Shown here: piece after piece, positions 59,557 to 64,000 of the stretch
Layout of the letters: each line of letters begins with the position of its first letter
How positions within the stretch are numbered: position 1 is the first letter of the stretch
NCBI RefSeq assembly: GCF_008271745.1
Contig: NZ_VKKZ01000020.1
Coordinates: forward strand, 248,001-312,000
DNA length: 64,000 nt
Source of the DNA: Rufibacter glacialis
GTDB taxonomy: Bacteria; Bacteroidota; Bacteroidia; Cytophagales; Hymenobacteraceae
Direction: 5' to 3'
Notes under the pieces: model-generated
Databases searched by the model: none
The model's input: only the letters and a program-made list of their open reading frames with translations
Told to the model about the DNA's origin: nothing
Position numbers and translations under genes: made by a program

Positions 59557-61050
59557 ATGAAAAAAACCCTACTTAAGGCTTCTGTACTCAGCGCCATGCT
59601 GCTGTCTATGGTGGCCCCCACAGAATCAAAAGCCCAATCGGCGGACAGGCCCTGGGGCTTATCACTCTATGGTAGCGCCAACCAGGCCCGGACGAACATA
59701 AGAAATGATATCTGGGACATGAGTAATTCATCTTGGGGTGGTGGTCTAGGCATCAACAGATACTTGTCACCATCTTTTGATGCAACATTGCAGTTAAACT
59801 ACTTCAACCTGAAGCAGGAGGCAAACAATGTTACTTACAACGTAACTGGATTTGGACGCGGAAGATTTGACAATGAAGTTGGAACCGCCAACCTCGGATT
59901 TAAACTGAAGCTGAACAACGGCAAGATCCTGAGTGAAACTGCTTTCCTGCAGCCTTACCTGATCGCCGGAATTGGTGCCCAGTATGCCAGCGTGGAAGCG
60001 TATCTTCCAGTAGCCAGACCAGGCGGAACCAATGAGTTCAAGTATGACGAAGGAATGCTTCGCATGAACTACATGGGAGGTGCCGGTATCGGTTTCAAGA
60101 TCACAGAAGGCATCAGCCTTTTTGCACAGACAACCTTGAACTACCCCTCTACCAACCTGCTTGATGGTATCTCCCCTGCCGGTTCAGATGAGTTGAACGA
60201 CCGTTACCTGCAGCACCAGTTCGGTCTTTCCTTCGGGTTAGGCAAAGCCAAAGACACAGACGGTGACGGTGTTTCTGATCGCCGCGACAAATGCCCTGAC
60301 ACCCCTGCTGGCGTACAGGTAGACAAAGCCGGTTGCCCATTAGACGGTGACGGTGACGGAGTTCCGGATTACCAAGACAAATGTCCTACTGAAGCTGGTA
60401 CTGCCGCTTTGGAAGGCTGCCCAGACAAAGACGGTGATGGTGTTCGTGACTCTGAAGATGAGTGCCCAGACCAAGCCGGTCCAGCAGCAACCAGAGGCTG
60501 TCCAGATGCAGACGGTGACGGTGTTGCTGACAAAAACGACACTTGCCCTAACACTCCAGCCGGAACCCGCGTGGATGCCAGCGGTTGCCCAGTTGTAGTT
60601 GACCGTGACGGTGATGGCGTGAACGATGATGTAGACCGTTGCCCAGATGTTGCCGGTTCTGCCGCTAACATGGGTTGCCCAGCCTTAGACGTGGAAGACA
60701 GCACTTACATGGCCCGTGTTCCTAAGATTGAGTTTGAGTTCAACAGAGCAGTTCTGAAGAAAACCTCTTACCCAACTCTGGACAGAATGTCAACTATGTT
60801 GTCTAAGTATCCGCACTACAACCTGCGTATCTCTGGCCACGCTGACCACATTGGTTCAAACGAGTACAACCAGGAGCTTTCTGTTCGCAGAGCTGACGCT
60901 GCCAAGTCTTACTTGACCAACACCAAAGGAGTAGCTTCTGACCGTATCATCACCGAAGGATTCGGCGAAGAGCGTCCAGTTGCCCCTAACACCACCAACG
61001 CCGGCCGCGCTAGAAACCGCCGCGCTGAGTTCCGTCTCTTCATCCAGTAA
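59557..61050 (+). CDS. OmpA-family outer-membrane protein with thrombospondin type-3 repeats
   Basis: A 497-residue envelope protein. A signal peptide (KKTLLKASVLSAMLLSMVAP) leads to an eight-strand beta-barrel (about 25-230). A calcium-binding linker of about five type-3 repeats (DTDGDGVSDRRDKCPDTPAG and similar) covers about 235-380. The C-terminal OmpA domain (about 390-497) has ISGHADHIGSNEYNQELSVR and RIITEGFGEERPVA, which bind peptidoglycan. It anchors the outer membrane to the wall. Codon bias suggests strong expression. The start at 59557 is chosen for the signal peptide. A perfect palindromic terminator follows. Confidence 0.95.
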   Translation: MKKTLLKASVLSAMLLSMVAPTESKAQSADRPWGLSLYGSANQARTNIRNDIWDMSNSSWGGGLGINRYLSPSFDATLQLNYFNLKQEANNVTYNVTGFGRGRFDNEVGTANLGFKLKLNNGKILSETAFLQPYLIAGIGAQYASVEAYLPVARPGGTNEFKYDEGMLRMNYMGGAGIGFKITEGISLFAQTTLNYPSTNLLDGISPAGSDELNDRYLQHQFGLSFGLGKAKDTDGDGVSDRRDKCPDTPAGVQVDKAGCPLDGDGDGVPDYQDKCPTEAGTAALEGCPDKDGDGVRDSEDECPDQAGPAATRGCPDADGDGVADKNDTCPNTPAGTRVDASGCPVVVDRDGDGVNDDVDRCPDVAGSAANMGCPALDVEDSTYMARVPKIEFEFNRAVLKKTSYPTLDRMSTMLSKYPHYNLRISGHADHIGSNEYNQELSVRRADAAKSYLTNTKGVASDRIITEGFGEERPVAPNTTNAGRARNRRAEFRLFIQ

Positions 61051-61072
61051 CGGATCTATTGAGATAGGTTAG

Positions 61073-61102
61073 AAAATGCCCGGTCAGCTGACCGGGCATT
61101 TT
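61073..61102. terminator. Perfect 30-bp palindromic terminator
   Basis: AAAATGCCCGGTCAG joined to its exact complement, followed by further Ts. It ends the ompA-type gene. Confidence 0.9.
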
Positions 61103-61130
61103 TAGTTTAAGGCAGTTTTACTGAAAACAC

Positions 61131-61679
61131 ATGGAAAAACAACAGCAACCCGAGGTATGGTTAAGAGGCCCCGTACCTGCTATTCCACCGCTTCTGCAAC
61201 CGGTAGCCCATGCGCTGCTACAGGCCCGGGAAGAAGTGCAACGGCATTTAGCCCGGTTTCCTGAGCACCTCCTATGGGAACGGCCCGCCAACCTGGCTTC
61301 CGTAGGATTCCACCTGCAACACCTGACTGGGGTCTTAGACCGGCTGTTTACGTACGCCCAGGGCGAGCAATTATTTCCTCAGGCGCTGGCTTACCTTAAA
61401 GCCGAAGGAGTTGCCCCCGGCCCTGAAACCACGGTACAAACGTTGGTGGTGGCATTCCACCGGCAGGTGGATCAGGCTTTGGAGCAGTTAAAAGCGACCA
61501 GGGAACAAACCTTGCTAGAAACCAGGGGCGTAGGCCGGGCTCAGATTCCTTCCACGGTCTTAGGCCTTCTCTTCCACGCCGCGGAACACACCCAACGGCA
61601 CGTGGGGCAACTGCTGGTCACTGCCCGTATTCTGGAGGCTGGAATGGGGATACCAGAGACCAATGAAAACCAACCTTAA
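61131..61679 (+). CDS. DinB/YfiT-like four-helix protein
   Basis: A 182-residue DinB-superfamily protein, a metal-dependent fold that includes thiol transferases such as mycothiol and bacillithiol enzymes. Probable metal-binding histidines are in VGFHLQHLTGVLDRLF near residue 65 and LLFHAAEHTQRHVGQLL near 150. No signal peptide is present. Substrate and role are not known for this subgroup. Its ATG is preceded by AGGCAGTTTTACTGAAAACA, a half-site of the hairpin family. Confidence 0.87.
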   Translation: MEKQQQPEVWLRGPVPAIPPLLQPVAHALLQAREEVQRHLARFPEHLLWERPANLASVGFHLQHLTGVLDRLFTYAQGEQLFPQALAYLKAEGVAPGPETTVQTLVVAFHRQVDQALEQLKATREQTLLETRGVGRAQIPSTVLGLLFHAAEHTQRHVGQLLVTARILEAGMGIPETNENQP

Positions 61680-61684
61680 AAAGT

Positions 61685-61747
61685 AAACGCCTCTTAAAAA
61701 GAAATGCCTGGACCATTTGCCCAGGCATTTCTTTTTAAGAGGCGTTT
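61685..61747. terminator. Bidirectional terminator with perfect 27-bp arms
   Basis: The left arm 61685-61711 (AAACGCCTCTTAAAAAGAAA...) and the right arm 61721-61747 are exact complements around a 9-base loop. It lies between two convergent genes. Confidence 0.9.
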
Positions 61748-61771
61748 TAGGTAAAACGGCCTTGAAACAGG

Positions 61772-63934
61772 CTAGTTGTAATCTGGCAGCGTGCTGTAGG
61801 TTTCCCCGTATTCCAGCATCTGTTGCGTGAAGTTGTCTGGGTACACCAGCAGCACATCCACAATTTTACCATCCTTCACTACCGGGGTGAGTTTAGGTTG
61901 GATAAAGCCGTTGTATGGAGCTATGTTCAGCTTGCTGTACCGTTGCAACACTTCCTTGTGCAGGGCCTGGTCTACCTTTACGCCGTACGTCTCCACCAGT
62001 TTCTCAGCGGCTTTGAAGTCTCCCTCTGAAGTGATGCGCTGGGTTTCGCGCAGCAGTTGCCCGAAGAGCTCGCGCAGCTTGGCATAGTCATGCACCTTGA
62101 AATAGGTTTTGCCGTCTTTGGTCACCCGCTCAATCACGTTGTCTTTCTTGCCTTTCTCATAGGCCCAGCCCGCTACCATCTGGCGGTTGCGCATGTGGTC
62201 TTCCTCTATCACCTCGCCGGGCGCTAATCGGGATAATTGGGTCATCAACCCATTCCGGATGTAGGCATCATACTCGGCTTTGCCCACCTCCAATGAAGGC
62301 ATCACGCCAATTTCCACTAGCTTGGGATCCATCACATAGTACAGGGCCACCAGGTCAGCGCGGCCTTCTTCCATGGTGCTGGCGTAGTTTTTCAGGGTCT
62401 GCTTAGGCGTACCCACGCCAGGGTTGATCTGGCCAGAGGCGTGCCCGATGACCTCGTGCATGTCGGTGTGGAGGTCGCTGGCCAGGGAGCCGTATTTCTT
62501 GGCCCGGTCAATCTCTTCCTGGCTGAAAGCGAACTCCGTTAAGGCACTGCCCCCTGTGTTCGCCGATTCATTGTAGGCATGTACAATGTTGCCCAGGTTC
62601 ACCGATTTGGAGCCGTGCTCTTTCCTGATCCAGTTCGCATTGGGAAGGTTAATGCCAATCGGAGTAGCCGGAGCAGCATCGCCGCTTTCTACCACGGTGG
62701 TGATCACCTTGGCCGTGATGCCCACCACGTTCTTTTTCTTGTGCTGCGGCAGCAAGGGTGAGTTGTCTTCAAACCACTGGGCCTGGTCCCCTATGGCCTT
62801 GATGCGTTTGGTGGCTTCCACGTCTTTGAAAGACACCACAGACTCAAAGGAGCCTTTCAAGCCCAGGGGGTCATCATACACTTCAATAAAGCCGTTTACC
62901 ACATCAATCTGCGAATCCACGTCCTGCACCCAGGCAATGTTGTATTCATCAAACGTCTTCAGGTCGCCGGTGCGATAGAAGTCTACCAGTTTCTGGAGGG
63001 CCAGGCGCTGCTTGTCGTTCTCGGCCACCATTACGGCTTTCTCCAGCCAGAAGATAATGCGTTGGATGGCCGGGCCGTACATGCCGTCACTTTTCCAGAC
63101 TTTCTCCACCACCTGGCCGTTTTCTTTCACCACCTTGGAATTGAGGCCATGCGACACCGGGCGCGGATCGTTCTTCACGTCCTTTTTGGCGTAGAACGCT
63201 TCTACCTCTTTCTGGCTCACGCCTTCATAGAAGTTCACCGCTGAGGTTTTAATCAAATCTTCGCCCGAAGCTTTGTTCACCTGCTTCGCGTCTAACTTAG
63301 GGTCAAACAAGACGGGGGTGATCCACTTGATGAAGGTCTCTACGGTCTCGCCTTTCTGCAAAGGCAGCCGGTTGGCGGGCACTTTCCTGATGGAAGCCGC
63401 CAAGAAGTCCTGGCTGAACTCGGGCAGCATCTTGTTGGCCGAATAGTGGTGGTGGATGCCATTGGCAAACCATACCCTTTTGGTATAAACCATGAACTTC
63501 TCCCAGTCCGGTGAGGTGGAGCGGTCACGCTTGTTCTGGACAATGGCGTCCAAGGTTCTCCGGATGCGCAGGTTGTGCTTGTAGTTCTGGTCATAGATAA
63601 TGTCACGACCCGACAAAGCGGCTTCATACAGGTAGTACAGCAGTTCCTTTTGCTTGGCGGTCAGGTTGTCAAAGCCAGGCACCTGGTAGCGAAGAATGCG
63701 AAGATCAGCAAACTGCTCGGTTACATACTTGAAATCGGGGTTAGGCGTGATCACCTGCGGCGGTGAAACCTGGGTGGCGCTTATTGTCTCCTGGTTCCGC
63801 ACGATGCTGGCTTCGCCGGGCATCATGGTTTTGGCGGGTGCCGGAGATGTGGTGGCCGTGGTTTTCTTCGTGCAGCTGCTGGCCAGCAAAGACGCCAGCA
63901 ACAGCGCCGAAGCAGCTATTGGGGTGTTTTTCAT
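61772..63934 (-). CDS. M49 (dipeptidyl-peptidase III) family zinc metallopeptidase, lipoprotein
   Basis: A 720-residue peptidase. The start at 63934 gives a lipoprotein signal (ASALLLASLLASSC, Cys near residue 21). The zinc motif HEXXGH is MHEVIGHASGQ near residue 515, with the second ligand in MEEGRADLVALYYV near 545; these two motifs define family M49. It releases dipeptides from peptide N-termini. Unlike the cytoplasmic DPP III it carries an export signal, as in Bacteroidota relatives. Upstream TACTTTTA and TTTG boxes with 20-base spacing fit a promoter. Confidence 0.94.
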   Translation of the reverse strand: MKNTPIAASALLLASLLASSCTKKTTATTSPAPAKTMMPGEASIVRNQETISATQVSPPQVITPNPDFKYVTEQFADLRILRYQVPGFDNLTAKQKELLYYLYEAALSGRDIIYDQNYKHNLRIRRTLDAIVQNKRDRSTSPDWEKFMVYTKRVWFANGIHHHYSANKMLPEFSQDFLAASIRKVPANRLPLQKGETVETFIKWITPVLFDPKLDAKQVNKASGEDLIKTSAVNFYEGVSQKEVEAFYAKKDVKNDPRPVSHGLNSKVVKENGQVVEKVWKSDGMYGPAIQRIIFWLEKAVMVAENDKQRLALQKLVDFYRTGDLKTFDEYNIAWVQDVDSQIDVVNGFIEVYDDPLGLKGSFESVVSFKDVEATKRIKAIGDQAQWFEDNSPLLPQHKKKNVVGITAKVITTVVESGDAAPATPIGINLPNANWIRKEHGSKSVNLGNIVHAYNESANTGGSALTEFAFSQEEIDRAKKYGSLASDLHTDMHEVIGHASGQINPGVGTPKQTLKNYASTMEEGRADLVALYYVMDPKLVEIGVMPSLEVGKAEYDAYIRNGLMTQLSRLAPGEVIEEDHMRNRQMVAGWAYEKGKKDNVIERVTKDGKTYFKVHDYAKLRELFGQLLRETQRITSEGDFKAAEKLVETYGVKVDQALHKEVLQRYSKLNIAPYNGFIQPKLTPVVKDGKIVDVLLVYPDNFTQQMLEYGETYSTLPDYN

Positions 63935-63959
63935 AAAATACGGTAGAATCATTTCTGGA

Positions 63960-63991
63960 TAAAAGTACTCAATTACCCAGTGGATGGCAAA
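63960..63991 (-). promoter_or_regulatory. Promoter of the M49 peptidase gene
   Basis: On the minus strand TTTG (63988-63991), a 20-base spacer, then TACTTTTA (63960-63967, one mismatch to TAnnTTTG). The spacing fits the Bacteroidota -33/-7 consensus. Confidence 0.5.
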
Positions 63992-64000
63992 AACCGCACC

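Overview
The window looks like a chromosomal segment of a Bacteroidota bacterium of the order Cytophagales, most like the family Hymenobacteraceae (Rufibacter-like; this placement is inference from gene content). The direct signs are repeated -7 boxes of the Bacteroidota type TAnnTTTG in front of genes (mostly TATCTTTG), almost no Shine-Dalgarno sequences, and families typical of the phylum: Porin_10, DUF3127, DUF3276/PUR, DUF4159, the LptE-like lipoprotein next to a stand-alone sigma-54 activator, and an OmpA protein with thrombospondin type-3 repeats. It is mostly core genome. There is no prophage, insertion sequence, CRISPR array or rRNA operon.

Layout. 1-6.7 kb: a MacB-type permease cut by the window edge, a secreted protein of unknown function, the tRNA hydroxylase MiaE, a putative porin and LpxK. 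6.7-18 kb, all on the plus strand: Nif3-like protein, zinc-ribbon coiled-coil protein, PabB-like enzyme, MiaB, sigma-54 activator, LptE, an acidic unknown protein, SecG, GroES and GroEL. 18-29 kb: lipoprotein, GH25 lysozyme, peptide transporter, PckA, RsmE, DUF4159 protein and SMC. 29-34 kb, minus strand: acyltransferase, outer-membrane barrel, patatin, MBL hydrolase and AccA. 34-37.4 kb: two identical tRNA-Asp genes in duplicated flanks around a small unknown gene, then an XRE regulator and a 1.4-kb AT-rich stretch with palindromes and promoter boxes but no clear large gene. 37.4-46.4 kb: L,D-transpeptidase, M1 aminopeptidase, DUF892 protein, cyanophycinase and isoaspartyl peptidase (converging), DUF3127, SDR and AlbA-type protein. 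46.4-50.4 kb: an ABC exporter with a small membrane ORF, divergent from a LytS/LytTR two-component pair. 50.7-64 kb: DapA, a secreted hydrolase, LutA-like protein with HMG-CoA lyase, DNA glycosylase, DUF58, DUF3276, YchF, OmpA, DinB and an M49 peptidase.

Functional links. MiaB and MiaE act in sequence on tRNA A37. Cyanophycinase and isoaspartyl peptidase form a complete breakdown route for cyanophycin, but no synthetase is present here. The sigma-54 activator lies 3 kb upstream of groESL, and a well-spaced -24/-12 promoter with upstream CTGAC repeats precedes groES, which suggests sigma-54 control of the chaperonin.

The least explained signals are non-coding. Degenerate TTTGAAGAT-type repeats bracket three intergenic regions in inverted orientation. 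Two 7-bp tandem arrays (GTCCTGA type) start exactly at stop codons. A hairpin family built on TTTAGGGCTTGTTTTC recurs, perfect at gene ends and degenerate in front of starts. A divergent promoter region with ACAATTGT palindromes lies beside the XRE gene.
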